Made by a program: the position numbers and the translations under genes
NCBI GenBank assembly: GCA_030374735.1
Contig: JASCIV010000050.1
Location: 1 to 62,185, forward strand
Direction of reading: 5' to 3'
DNA from: Gracilaria caudata
Lineage: Eukaryota; Rhodophyta; Florideophyceae; Gracilariales; Gracilariaceae
DNA: 62,185 bases
Notes under the pieces: model-generated
Told to the model about the DNA's origin: nothing
Database searches by the model: none
What the model saw: only the letters and a program-made list of their open reading frames with translations
Shown: one piece after another, positions 49,762 to 59,492 of the stretch
How the letters are laid out: every line of letters begins with the position of its first letter
How positions within the stretch are numbered: the first letter of the stretch is position 1

Positions 49762-50682
49762 ATGTTTGCAGCTAAGACGGGGCGCTGCGACACAGTGGCG
49801 GAGCTGCTGAAGCGCGGGGCCGATGTCAAGACCAAAGACCAAAGTGGTGAGACTGCGCTCATGTACGCCGCCGCGAGAGGAAATATGGAAATAGTTCAAC
49901 TGCTTCTTGACTTCGGCTCTCCGGTGGATGACACCAACAAGTGGGGAACCACTGCGTTGATGTATGCAACTGGATACGGGTACTTGGACACGGCTGTGAA
50001 GCTGCTGGAGCGCGGCGCCGACGTTAACGTCGGAGACGAAGAAGGGAAGAATTTGTTGATGATCGCTGCGGCACAAGGACATGTGCGAATGGTGACGGTA
50101 TTGCTTGACTTTGGCGCTGAGATCGACAACATCTGCAAGTGGGGAAGTACAGCTTTAATGTATGCAGCGAAGAACGGGCGCTTGGACACGGTTGCGGAGC
50201 TGCTGAAGCGCGGCGCAGATGTCAAAACCAAAGACCAAGATGGTGAATCTGTGTTGATGTACGCCGCCGCGAAAGGAAACGTGCAAATGGTTCGACTGCT
50301 TCTTGACGCCGGCTCTCAGATTGCCAACACCAAGAAGTGGGGAAGCACGGCTTTGTTAGTTGCTGCTAGGAACGGGCACTTGGACACGGTTGCGGAGCTG
50401 TTGAAGCGTGGCGCCGATGTCAACACTAAAGACGAAAATGGGAAGATTGTGTTGATAATCGCTGCTGAAGAAGGACACGCGCAAGTGGCTCGACAGCTTC
50501 TTAAATCCGGTGCTCACGTTAATAGTACTAACAAGTGGGGAAACACCGCGTTGATGTATGCGGCCAAGAACGGGCACTCGGACGCGGTAGTAGAGCTGCT
50601 GAAGAGCGGCGCCGACGTCAATGCCAAAAACATATTTGGTAGGACTGTTTTGATGTTCGCCGCTGATGGCAGTACTCTGTAG
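49762..50682 (+). CDS. Ankyrin-repeat array protein, probably 5'-truncated
   Basis: 306 aa made entirely of about nine 33-residue ankyrin repeats, with no other domain. Two repeat types alternate: type B begins KWG-TALMYAAKNG and ends LLKRGADVNTKD, and type A begins -GE-VLMYAAAKGN and ends LLDAGSQI-NT. The unit of duplication is therefore 66 residues (198 bp). The first ATG (49762) falls inside a type B repeat. Upstream codons read GNTAL in frame right after a TGA, so the original protein extended further left and this copy has lost its start or joins an upstream exon (an AG at 49749-49750 could be an acceptor). Ankyrin arrays mediate protein binding; no partner can be inferred. The last repeat is cut short by the stop. 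Confidence 0.7.
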   Translation: MFAAKTGRCDTVAELLKRGADVKTKDQSGETALMYAAARGNMEIVQLLLDFGSPVDDTNKWGTTALMYATGYGYLDTAVKLLERGADVNVGDEEGKNLLMIAAAQGHVRMVTVLLDFGAEIDNICKWGSTALMYAAKNGRLDTVAELLKRGADVKTKDQDGESVLMYAAAKGNVQMVRLLLDAGSQIANTKKWGSTALLVAARNGHLDTVAELLKRGADVNTKDENGKIVLIIAAEEGHAQVARQLLKSGAHVNSTNKWGNTALMYAAKNGHSDAVVELLKSGADVNAKNIFGRTVLMFAADGSTL

Positions 50683-50950
50683 CGTACCACCCTCTAGCTC
50701 CACCTCCACTTAGCGAAGTCGTCAAATTAGAACAGGTTAGCTCTCCGTCTGCAGATCACGTAATGAATACGGGCAGACCGTTTTCTCCAGCAAGGCGTAC
50801 TACAGAACGCCATCGTTCGTAACGCATTCAGTTACAAGAAACGTACAAATTGTTCGGCCGCTGACGTCGACGCTCAGCTCGATGCCGCAGACCATTTGGT
50901 CGGTCCTGACCGCGTAACGTGTTTCACTCCGCGGAATTGGGATCTTGCTC

Positions 50951-51595
50951 ATGTTCAAAGTTTCAGAACGTACCTCATCATTGACCTTCGAAATCGGTGT
51001 AGGGAACAACAACGACTCAATCCACAAAGCTCTGCCTGCCGGAGTTAATATTAGTTCCTACACAGCACAGGTTGTGGCAATGATGAACGCGGTGAAAAGT
51101 TTGTCAGAGGATTTTCGAGGTTGTATACGAATCTTTTCTGATTCACGCTCAAAGATGCATGCACTGCAAGGTGACCTGAAGCGTCAAGCATTTCACTTGC
51201 AGTCTCTCGCAAAAGAGCTACACCGAGGAAGTCAAAAACGCACAATATGCATCTCATGGGTTCCTAGCCACTGCGAAATGCAAGAAAACGAAGGAGTTGA
51301 CAGGCTCGCTAAGTCTGGCTTGGAAATCCCTGTAGAACAGCAGGTCAAGGTGGAACATGACTTAATGGATGTTAAAGCTGCTTTGAAGCTAAAGCAAACA
51401 AATCGCCGATCCATACCGGATAATGATGAAAATGCAGGAGACTTTAGACGCTCACGAACTGCAGAGGTGACTCTAGCGCAGTTTTACACCGGTCATACGC
51501 GCGAGCTTCACACGGTGGCAAGCTACCTAGAAAACAAAATTTTGCGTTGCGAGTGTGCGAGGATCGTGACCACGTCTTCTTTCGTTGACCATTGA
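50951..51595 (+). mobile_element. LINE-type RNase H domain remnant
   Basis: The 214-codon frame matches the RNase H and C-terminal region of non-LTR retrotransposon ORF2: SSYTAQVVAMMNAVKSL, IRIFSDSRSKMHAL, ICISWVPSHCEMQENEGVDR and LAKSG, then TLAQFYTGHTREL and a degenerate Cys-His end (CECARIVTTSSFVDH). The glutamate expected in the AE-L-A helix is Gln (TAQVVAM), and the first catalytic Asp is not visible. No reverse transcriptase or endonuclease is found upstream, where the ankyrin array begins. It is a decayed 3' fragment of a LINE. Confidence 0.75.
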
Positions 51596-52071
51596 CAACC
51601 GCTAGTCGACGTGAAATATTTCGCGGTCACCGGGAATACCGACAACAATCGCTCAGAAAGCACAGCTCCGAGCTCCAGTCCGGAATTCGTGATCATGTTA
51701 ATGCCGTAGTCAGCACTGCCGTGACTCGGTGCAAAGAAAAGCACAATGAGTTCCATCTTATACCGAAACGGCCTTAGATATCAACGACAACGAAGGGCAT
51801 TCAGAAACATACAGTACACGCAATAGATTCAGCGTCGATAAATCTCCACCTGCTCACTCTTCTGTTGACACTAGGATAGCCGCTGGGGTCGTACAAGTAT
51901 CAAATAAGTTATGCTTCTGAGTTGATAATGCTTGAGACCGAAATGCCAAAAAGCCCATGACGTTTGGTAAACAAAGAATTCATTATAGATGCAACCTTTG
52001 TACTACTTATCCCGAACCATGTCCGCACAAAGCAGCAGCAACTGCTGGGCTGGTGAGATACGAGGGGTTCT
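51596..52071. other. Gene-free spacer after LINE remnant
   Basis: 476 bp, probably including the 3' end of the LINE remnant. No gene supported. Confidence 0.4.
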
Positions 52072-53145
52072 CTAAGACCGCCAGTTCTGAGACAGCCCCT
52101 TTGATCGATCTTCTTCCCACCAAGTCATCGACTTGTACCCTTTAGATAGAAATGATGCCTCCTTTCCAGCCACTCCTTCGATGTTCAACCCATCTGTCAA
52201 AATATCTCGAACCTGCCCTAACGGAGGCCGCTCTTCCAGCGTAGATAACCGCTCGTAATTTCCGGCTGAAGTGTCTAACAAAACTTGGTATGGGCCAGGA
52301 AAGACCCTGTACAAAGCACCAGAGAAATTAACAACGTATGGAGGTCGCGTTATTGATCTCGAATAGGTACGGGTTCGTAGATAGTACACGGGCAAAATCT
52401 TGCTAAGAAAACGAAAGTGCAAGTCCTTCCGAGGAAACGCAGGCAGCCCAAGGTCCCCGCGTGCTGTATCCAACTTTAGATTGAAAAGAATCACGGGGCG
52501 TTCTCCTACAGTTTCAACAAGACGTTCCACATCCGGCAGCTCCTGACATGAGGCGCCTAACACCACAAAAATATCATCCTCATCCCTGACAGCGATTTCA
52601 ACCTCGGGTTTCACCCAAAGACGCTCGATAAACGAACCCTTCTTTGCATCCTTCACGGCGCTGAAACGAACATTTTCGATCGGTTCCTCACTCTCGTTGT
52701 TTAGCTCCACAGCGCGGTCCTTCTCAACAAGATCTGGAAATGCAAGCGCAACCCGTTTCCCTTCGGCTGCAAATTTGGAAGAAAAGTCAATCGCAAGACG
52801 AAGATTCGCATCAGACACGTCGTAAGCTCCGACCGCAGAACTCTCCAATTGTGCGGCTGGCAAAGGTGGAAACTCGACTTCGAGGATGCGGAAGCCAGCT
52901 TTTATGGCGTCAACGGCAGCTTGTTGAGCCTGCGTTATGGCTTGATAAAATGTGGAAGGGGGAGGAGCCACAATTTGGTTCACGTCGGCTGGGGGTTGCG
53001 TTTCAGGCGGGTTGGCTGCGGAGCAGAATACAAGCGTTGATGCACGAACACGAAGACTTTTCGGTACACACGAGGGTTGAGAGATTGCACTTGACCCAAA
53101 GCGGGCGCCAAGAAAAGATTTTGAGATTGGTGAGACGAATGCCAT
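52072..53145 (-). CDS. Plastid DUF1995 protein (LPA3-like)
   Basis: 357 aa. The N-terminus MAFVSPISKSFLGARFG is a red-algal-type plastid transit peptide. The DUF1995 domain fills residues about 60-345: STFYQAITQAQQAAVDAIKA, LEVEFPPLP, RVALAFPDL, VVLGASCQELPDVERLVE, ILFNLKLDTARGDLGLPAFP and the Tyr-rich LPVYYLRTRTYSR, then PGPYQVLLD. In Arabidopsis a member of this family, LPA3, helps assemble photosystem II, but other paralogues have no known role, so the specific function is inference. The length matches the family. Its start is 429 bp from the start of the divergent membrane-protein gene. Confidence 0.85.
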   Translation of the reverse strand: MAFVSPISKSFLGARFGSSAISQPSCVPKSLRVRASTLVFCSAANPPETQPPADVNQIVAPPPSTFYQAITQAQQAAVDAIKAGFRILEVEFPPLPAAQLESSAVGAYDVSDANLRLAIDFSSKFAAEGKRVALAFPDLVEKDRAVELNNESEEPIENVRFSAVKDAKKGSFIERLWVKPEVEIAVRDEDDIFVVLGASCQELPDVERLVETVGERPVILFNLKLDTARGDLGLPAFPRKDLHFRFLSKILPVYYLRTRTYSRSITRPPYVVNFSGALYRVFPGPYQVLLDTSAGNYERLSTLEERPPLGQVRDILTDGLNIEGVAGKEASFLSKGYKSMTWWEEDRSKGLSQNWRS

Positions 53146-53574
53146 GACTCAAAGCGTCGACAGATGGAGGCTTTGGGCCGACCTGCTGCAGATGAAGAGC
53201 GGATGAGAACACCTTCGCACTTCTGTCTAAGAGATGTCGGTATCGGCTTTTGCCAGGAAGATGAGGTTGGGCAATCTCCGCTAGTTTTGGGATATGTCAC
53301 TCAGCACGCCCCACGTGTCGGGTCAACGATCCAGCGCCAACCACTGCCACAGCTCATGGAGAGCAACGGTCTTGATCCGCAATGCGCTGTAAGCATGCTG
53401 TCAGCCACGAGAATGGAGCGGTGCGCGGAGTGCGCCTTGCTGACATTCATCACGAATGTAGTTGCTTGGTCGCGGCGAAAGGGCTCCAAGTCCGAACGAG
53501 TTCTTTGCGCTGCGGCGTCACTTGCGTGTTATCACGGTACTCGGCTGCTTGACTGCATCACTTTGCTTCTCTCT
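53146..53574. promoter_or_regulatory. Divergent promoter between DUF1995 and membrane-protein genes
   Basis: 429 bp. The frame of the downstream gene stays open through most of it (from 53164), but this reads as unordered sequence before a clear signal peptide. I treat it as leader. Confidence 0.4.
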
Positions 53575-54792
53575 ATGACACGCCGCATCAATGCTATCTT
53601 TCTGCTTGCGCTTGCGCTTCTTGTTTCCGTATGGGGCGAGGAAGAAATCGACCTGCAAATCATGTCGTCTGCGCAGCTTTCCGAGTTGGAGCACAAGCTG
53701 AGCGGAGAGGTTTCTGACCGTACCAAAGAACTAGATGCCATTCGCGACGATATCCAGCGTCTCAAGGATGAACAGAACGCCATAGATGAGGAGGCCCAGC
53801 ATTTGCAAGGGGCCAAGGAGTGGGAACTCAAGGAAAAGGAGAAGCGCGAAAAGGAGCTCGACGCCGCTAAGAATGACGTTCTCGCCAAGCAAGAGTCTAT
53901 TGCGAGAATGTCCACCCAGGTGGCCTCTCTCAAGGACCATATTCAACAGTTTGAAGCCCGACTTCAACTCCTAAACCAGGAGAAGGATTCCACCGAGAAA
54001 AGGTTTCATGATCCAACTCTGGCCGATGTCTTGGAGTCGCGTTCTCACAATTGGGGCAATGTGTCACGAAATCTGTTCAACAAGACCATGACCGATGTTG
54101 TCCCAATGATCTCGGATCTCTCCGCAACCGCACGCACCTACCGTCGCAAAGTGTCCAGAACTTCAAAATTCCTTGAACTGCTTACCTCTTTGTTTATCTA
54201 TGCGTTTATGATCCTTGCAGCCATTTCAATCTACAGAATATATTCCAAAGTAAGAGGAAAGCTCACCATCGCGCGGGTGCTGTTCTTGGGCGATATCTTT
54301 TGTGCTTGCTTCTGGCTTGTCATGTTGATATGTTTCGTCATCTTGTTCGATGACCCTCTTTTTGTTATGAAGCATCGGTTCCCCATAGCGTTCTTCTTGT
54401 TTCAGTTGGTCGCATGCTTTTCGTACGTGAACTTCGTTTTGCTTCGCGTTCTGGTGTTGGCATCCAAGATGACTTTTGGTGCCCTTGGTGAAACTCTAGG
54501 TGTAGTCGTCGTTGGTCATCACTACTACGTCAGGGTATGGCAGCCAGCCATTCTTGACAGACCTTTCCGAGGTACCTTCTTTTACTACTTTTGTTATTGT
54601 TGGATGTTCGGCGCCTTCGCCTACAGCAGAATCCAAGAATTCGCTCCTCTCAAGCAATTGAGAGGTCCAAAGTTACCTCCTCTCATGTGGCTCCGAGTAA
54701 TTTTCGCCAGATTTACTGCGCGGGGAGTACCAGACGGAGATATCGAGAATACTCCGTACGAAGATTCGGATGATGAAGGCCATGAACGTTGA
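53575..54792 (+). CDS. Signal-peptide, coiled-coil, multi-pass membrane protein
   Basis: 405 aa, family not recognised. The ATG at 53575 starts a clear signal peptide (INAIFLLALALLVSVWG). A long coiled coil (about 30-145, heptads rich in Glu/Lys/Leu) would lie in the lumen or outside. Hydrophobic segments follow at about 200-222, 236-258, 268-292, 303-315 and 333-351. A region before the first of these (LFNKTMTDVVPMISDLSATA) looks conserved-like. The tail is acidic (DGDIENTPYEDSDDEGHER). The layout suggests a secretory-pathway membrane protein with an oligomerising lumenal stalk. The frame continues upstream to 53164 and would add 137 residues with no domain, so I prefer the signal-peptide start. 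Confidence 0.75.
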   Translation: MTRRINAIFLLALALLVSVWGEEEIDLQIMSSAQLSELEHKLSGEVSDRTKELDAIRDDIQRLKDEQNAIDEEAQHLQGAKEWELKEKEKREKELDAAKNDVLAKQESIARMSTQVASLKDHIQQFEARLQLLNQEKDSTEKRFHDPTLADVLESRSHNWGNVSRNLFNKTMTDVVPMISDLSATARTYRRKVSRTSKFLELLTSLFIYAFMILAAISIYRIYSKVRGKLTIARVLFLGDIFCACFWLVMLICFVILFDDPLFVMKHRFPIAFFLFQLVACFSYVNFVLLRVLVLASKMTFGALGETLGVVVVGHHYYVRVWQPAILDRPFRGTFFYYFCYCWMFGAFAYSRIQEFAPLKQLRGPKLPPLMWLRVIFARFTARGVPDGDIENTPYEDSDDEGHER

Positions 54793-54977
54793 ATGCGGTT
54801 GCCCTTGCTAATGAATAGTTTCACCACAGTTGAATTGTTTACTCTTTGGGAACGGGTCCCAGCTCCGGCAGTATTGTAAAACAGCCAAGACTGCGCTAAC
54901 ATCAAAATTAGATACTCGGCAAGTGATCACCATCGTGAATTATTCCCCGTGCTCACGGAGTGAAACGTTAGGCTTGG

Positions 54978-55553
54978 TCAAAGTTCTCCGCACTGCACAA
55001 TCTTGCAACCTATAAGAGGCCGATTGCTGCTGTCTACTGCAACGCCTTCCAACTTTTTGACCACAGCCATTGACTCTTCACTAGCAACTCTACCGAACAC
55101 AACGTGTTTTCCATCCAAAAAAGGACATTGCTTGCATGTGATGTAGAACTGGTTGCCGTTGGTGTTGGGACCACTGTTAGCCATGGCGAGAACGCCAGCG
55201 CCAGAATGACGAAAAGCACCGAGAGATTCATCCGGAAACGCTTTTTCTCCGTAAATGGACATGCAGCCGGTGCCATCGCCATTGACAAAATCGCCACCTT
55301 GTATCATAAAGCCTTTCACGATTCGATGAAACAGAACATCTTTGTATCCAATCGGTTTGTTCTCCTTTCGGTACTGCCCTGTGCAAAACTGGCGGAAGTT
55401 TTCGGCGGTCTTCGGACATACGTCTGCAAAGAGTTCTAAAGTTATTCGCCCAATTTCTTCGTTCCCAATGCTAACGTCCAAGAAGACGATTGGATTGTCC
55501 TCATCGTGGTGATTAAGGGCATCGGTGGGATCCCCCAACGGAGCCGACATCAT
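54978..55553 (-). CDS. PPIH: Cyclophilin H (spliceosomal peptidyl-prolyl isomerase)
   Basis: 191-aa cyclophilin. After a short leader (MMSAPLGDPTDAL) the single domain reads NPIVFLDVSIGNEEIGRITL, ELFADVCPKTAENFRQFC, GYKDVLFHRIVKGFMIQGGD and FVNGDGTGCMSIYGEKAF. Then come the active-site stretch ANSGPNTNGNQFYITC and LDGKHVVFGRV, ending IGCKIVQCGEL. The TGQYRKENKPIGYK insertion and the CGEL end are those of PPIH (USA-CyP), a U4/U6 snRNP component that binds PRP4. Catalytic Arg, Phe, Gln and Trp/His positions of cyclophilins are largely present, with Phe in place of Trp (CPFLDGKH). The ATG at 55553 was chosen; the frame runs to TTG at 55667. It is convergent with the membrane-protein gene. Confidence 0.94.
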   Translation of the reverse strand: MMSAPLGDPTDALNHHDEDNPIVFLDVSIGNEEIGRITLELFADVCPKTAENFRQFCTGQYRKENKPIGYKDVLFHRIVKGFMIQGGDFVNGDGTGCMSIYGEKAFPDESLGAFRHSGAGVLAMANSGPNTNGNQFYITCKQCPFLDGKHVVFGRVASEESMAVVKKLEGVAVDSSNRPLIGCKIVQCGEL

Positions 55554-56303
55554 AGTGAGTGAAGTGCGGTTGTTGCAGAATTTGTTCGGAATGGTGCGCG
55601 AAGTTGACGTTGTTAAGAGCACATGGGCTTGTACAGCATTTTGCTTGTGGAGTCTTCGCAGCGTCAACGTCCTAAGTCTTGGAATCTGGAATTATACTTT
55701 CGACTGCTTGACGACCTACCTTGCGAAAAGGACAAACTACGCATTTACGCAAATATCAAAGGTATTAGCATGGACATAGACGGACGAAATATATGTAATA
55801 TTAGCGTAACGTACGCTCGCTAAGAGTCCCAAGGTGCGAAGTGGCGCGAAAGAAGATTTCCCAACGATTGCAGTGAAGTTCGAGAGGGATCTCTTGGTAA
55901 CCCTTTACCTTCATATCCCTGCAGATGCGAACGTAGAGACAAAGGCACGGCGACGTTGTGATTTTTTGTTCGGGAGCAAAAAAAAGAAAAGGTTCAGTTT
56001 AAAGTTCATTTCCGTGGCCCAGCCCCTTCAGCGTGAGCAGGCATTGATGATCGACTTACAGTACGATCTCCCATGAGCTTTTCACGCAGACGCAGAGTTC
56101 CTCTACCGAATTAACATATGTAAATCAGGAACATTTCGCAAGCTTCTCTCGGTTCCCACACACATGTGGTAATTCATCGTCTTCAAGACACTCGTCAAGT
56201 GCATTGCTTTGTTCCACTGCTTGTGATCCTCCAACGGTCTGCCAGATCTGGAGAGAAGCATCTTCGAAATCCACGACGATTTACGATACATACTCCGTGA
56301 AAC
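55554..56303. other. Spacer with possible unrecognised exons
   Basis: 750 bp. Two plus-strand frames look mildly coding-like: 55623-55823 (LRIYANIKGISMDIDGRNI) and 55834-56076 (VKFERDLLVTLYLHIPADAN). I cannot join them convincingly or name a family. Confidence 0.35.
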
Positions 56304-57500
56304 ATGGCGCATAGGCTAGCACTAAGGTCTTGGCTAAAAGGCACGTGTCGGCGCTGGGTCTCTAGTGGAAAGACCCCCACAGCCCAAGTTTCTGAGACTG
56401 TGGCACCATCCGCGACGATTCCTATACCACCTCCCAACGCCGTAAACAAATCTTCAAGACAAACGCAAGCGAGTTCCACATTGGATGAAGAGTACCCTAT
56501 TCGTTATGATTGGTCCCGAGAAGAAGTACGACACATTTATCATAAGCCACTGCTTGAGTTGATTTACCACGGTGCAACAGCTCATCGAATCTACTTTGAT
56601 CCGCGAGAAGTACAAAAATGCACACTGCTTTCGATCAAAACAGGCGGATGCCCAGAGGATTGTAAATATTGTTCTCAAAGTTCCACGTACCAGACGGAGG
56701 TGAAGGCCGAGAAACTTATGGATTTTGATGATGTGGTCGAGAAAGCTAGACATGCTAAGGAAGCGGGTTCAACGAGGTTTTGTATGGGTGCAGCCTGGAG
56801 AGGTGTCTCGCAAGTGGGACCTAGGCAATTTGGACGCGTATTGAACATGGTGAAAGAAATCCGAGGCATGGGGATGGAGGTATGCGCGACTCTGGGCCTT
56901 TTGAGCAAAGAGCAAGCATTACTGTTGAAGGAAGCCGGCCTAACAGCGTACAACCATAATCTGGACACATCCAGGGAGTATTATCCACAGGTGATCACGT
57001 CTCGTGTCTACGAAGACCGTCTCAAAACTTTGGAGAATGTACGCGAGGCTGGAATATCTGTTTGTTGTGGAGGTATTATAGGTTTGGGTGAGAAGCACGA
57101 AGATCGGGTATCATTGATTCATACGTTATCCACATTGCCTGAGCACCCTGAAAGCGTACCAGTGAATGCGTTGGTGGCGAATGCTGGTACTCCTTTGGAA
57201 GATGCCAAACCGGTTGGTGTTTGGGACTTGTGTAGAATGATTGCTACTGCTCGAATTGTAATGCCACGTTCCATGGTGCGATTGAGTGCCGGCCGTGTGT
57301 CTCTGTCAGAAGCAGAGCAGGCGTTGTGTTTTATGGCTGGAGCAAATTCAATATTCACGGGTGAAAAGCTTTTGACTACACCCAACCCGGAGTTCGACCG
57401 GGATGCGAGTATGATGGAAACATTGGGGCTTGTCGGAAAGCGTCCATTTTTCTACGAAGAAGCCTATGACAAAAGAAAAGAAGGCGGTGCTTCGTGGTGA
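56304..57500 (+). CDS. BIO2: Biotin synthase, mitochondrial
   Basis: 398-aa radical-SAM enzyme inserting sulfur into dethiobiotin, the last step of biotin synthesis, in mitochondria of plants and fungi. The first 45 residues are an Arg/Ser/Thr-rich presequence (MAHRLALRSWLKGTCRRWVS). The catalytic core has the SAM cluster motif GGCPEDCKYCSQSS, the second cluster region with FCMGAAWRG, and YNHNLDTSREYY. ISVCCGGIIGLGE, PVNALVANAGTPLED and VRLSAGRVSLSE (the Arg ligand of the [2Fe-2S] cluster) follow, then MAGANSIFTGEKLLTTPNPE and DASMMETLGL. All key cysteines are present. The length matches eukaryotic BIO2. Confidence 0.97.
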   Translation: MAHRLALRSWLKGTCRRWVSSGKTPTAQVSETVAPSATIPIPPPNAVNKSSRQTQASSTLDEEYPIRYDWSREEVRHIYHKPLLELIYHGATAHRIYFDPREVQKCTLLSIKTGGCPEDCKYCSQSSTYQTEVKAEKLMDFDDVVEKARHAKEAGSTRFCMGAAWRGVSQVGPRQFGRVLNMVKEIRGMGMEVCATLGLLSKEQALLLKEAGLTAYNHNLDTSREYYPQVITSRVYEDRLKTLENVREAGISVCCGGIIGLGEKHEDRVSLIHTLSTLPEHPESVPVNALVANAGTPLEDAKPVGVWDLCRMIATARIVMPRSMVRLSAGRVSLSEAEQALCFMAGANSIFTGEKLLTTPNPEFDRDASMMETLGLVGKRPFFYEEAYDKRKEGGASW

Positions 57501-57775
57501 ACGAACTCATGACAATGGGGTGGAGGTGTTCTACATGCTACGACTTGATGGCTGCCAGGTTAAAATGTTGAAGCTTCTCAACGAGACCACTCTACAATAC
57601 TTTAGGAACTACAAACGACCGAGTGAGCCACCAAACATTCAATCAGTACATCAAGGTCCTCGTTCAACGTTGTCTTCTTCGCTGGAAAGGTGTGCTCCAT
57701 ATCCTCCTGCTTCCTCTTGTTCGTCCAGGCGCAAGTAGCGGTCCTTTACGAATACAGCTCCATCATGGCGCGACG

Positions 57776-58659
57776 ATGCTTTCCTCGTTGACCCATATCA
57801 ACATCGGCAAAATCATATGCAGGGAAGAGCGGCGCGTTCGGGTCACTGTAGAAAACGCAGAAAGCTTAAATCATCGTGAGGTCATCCATGAAACCGCCGA
57901 CGAGGCTGCATCGCCTTCACTTAACTTCATGAGCCCGCTACTACTCCCACTTCCGTCAAGTCCGGCGACTGAAAAAACAAACACTTTCTCACAGATCGAG
58001 TCACCAATTGCACCGCCACCTCCTTTGTCTGCCTCTGAGAAGTTGACAGTCTTATACGTAGAGGAGGAGAAAGAATCCGAGAGTGATGGTGATACTGTTG
58101 ACCGAGACTCACTAATAGGTGCAAGACGAGTGCTATCAATTCGGAACGATCTCGGGAAGGTGTACTACGTTCTCCTTCTGTCTCTGAGAAGTCGGTTTCG
58201 TTAATCTTTCCGGCAGCCTCTTTCGTTGAGGACTATGATAGTGATCAAATGATTGTACCGATCCGTATGATGAAATCGGAAGAGAATGGTCCGAAACCTG
58301 AAGAACCGAACTTTGTAGAACTCCTTAGGAGTGCAAATGTGCAAAAGTCTTCCTCGGACAACCAGGGAAGCCCAGAAGAGTGCCTAGATGAGCATCTATC
58401 AGAACGAGATGTGAGATATGCAATTGAACCCATGGATGATGACTCCCACGGCCTGACAGGAGTATATCCAAAACGCACAAGAGTGGACTCATCCGACCAC
58501 ACTCCCACTCTCACTTACCATATGGGTGTCAACTTGTCGCTCTCAACTGGCAAAAACACAACAACGCAAAGACGATGCAGGACCAATAGACTTGAAGCTC
58601 GAACTAAAATTCGAATCTCCGAAAGGACCACCAGGTTGCTTCTGCTCAATACCGGCTGA
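57776..58659 (+). CDS. Possible hypothetical gene, broken or multi-exon
   Basis: Two plus-strand frames look like one gene interrupted by a frame change. The first is 57776-58204 (MLSSLTHINIGKIICREERR, then a Ser/Pro-rich part and EEEKESESDGDTVDRDS). The second, open from about 58100 and with an ATG at 58249, contains SEENGPKPEEPNFVELLRSA and LSERDVRYAIEPMDDD. No domain is recognised. Either an intron near 58095 (CACTAATAG could be an acceptor) or a frameshift separates them. Its 3' end overlaps an FG-repeat-like fragment on the other strand, so one of the two is probably spurious. Confidence 0.3.
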
Positions 58660-59143
58660 TGTATTAGAGGAGAACGGAGCTGACGGAGGCTGAGTTTGAG
58701 CCGACCCAAATACTGGGGCTGGTATTGTAGTCGCCGGCTTGAATCCACCAAAGGATGTCCCTAGGGCCAGTGTTCCCTTCCGTTCCATCCCAAACAGTGA
58801 CTTCGAGTCCTTACGGTCTGTTGGGGAATCAGCTGTCGCCATAACATCTTCCGCGGGCTTTCCACTGGTAGTCTCCTTTTTCTTGATACCAAAAGGAATT
58901 TCTAATGTGACTTGATGCCAAAAGAAGGCTTTTCGAATAGGTTCTTACTAGCAGCATTGGCTGAACTAAAGCTAATAGGTTCTTCTACTTTCGTTGACGA
59001 GGGATTCGGTGCATCTAGCTTTTTGCCATCTTCCGAGACGGGGTTTTCTCTCGAGAAACCCCCAAGTTGTTTCCTGGCTCTTGCACTAGCTTCACAGAAG
59101 AAGGTTTCTGTACTGGCTGGGCTGAATTTGCCTGTTCTGTAGA
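58543..59143 (-). pseudogene. FG-nucleoporin-like fragment with frameshifts
   Basis: The minus-strand ORF 58842-58543 is Ser/Pro/Gly-rich with FG motifs (SLFGMERKG, TSFGGFKP, PVFGSAQTQ, GPFGDSNFSSSF). Upstream, different frames continue the same style: EIPFGIKKKETTSGKPAE, NLFEKPSFGIKSH, GGFSRENPVSEDGKK and PFSTIAAPSTEQANSAQPVQ. At least two frame changes and stops interrupt it. It resembles the disordered FG domain of a nucleoporin. The structured part is missing, so this is a relic or a badly interrupted multi-exon gene. Confidence 0.5.
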
Positions 59144-59383
59144 AGGTGCGGCAATTGTACTGAAGGGTGCCCTCTGTTCGTCACAGAGCAACGTAACGAC
59201 GACCGTAGGACACACTTTCCCAACCGCAACACGATATCTTCGTGCAAATCGCGAAGCTACACACTGAAGCCAACCTTGTGCACGCGTTCGATCTGTCAAA
59301 GACCTCGAGGAAGCCACACTACGGCACCCTATGTTCAAGGAGAACAATAGACCTCCAACACAAATGATGACTACCAACGTATA

Positions 59384-59481
59384 TACCGAGTAACTCAAGG
59401 AAACAGTAAACAGTTTCCTTGATTCACTCGGTAAATTCATAGATACCCAATTCAAAAGTCCGATATACGACTTTTGAATTG
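59384..59481. repeat. Two adjacent hairpins with 8-nt loops
   Basis: Hairpin 1 (59384-59433) has 21-bp arms with two mismatches (TACCGAGT...AAGGAAAC) around an 8-nt loop. Hairpin 2 (59448-59481) has perfect 13-bp arms (CAATTCAAAAGTC/GACTTTTGAATTG) around the 8-nt loop CGATATAC. A GTAGATCTAC palindrome follows at about 59483 and AAAGCAG-TT-CTGCTTT near 59605. Confidence 0.85.
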
Positions 59482-59492
59482 AGTAGATCTAC

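Noticed and set aside
53164..53574. 137-residue N-terminal extension of the coiled-coil membrane protein
   Set aside because: It would bury a clear signal peptide inside the protein and has no domain.
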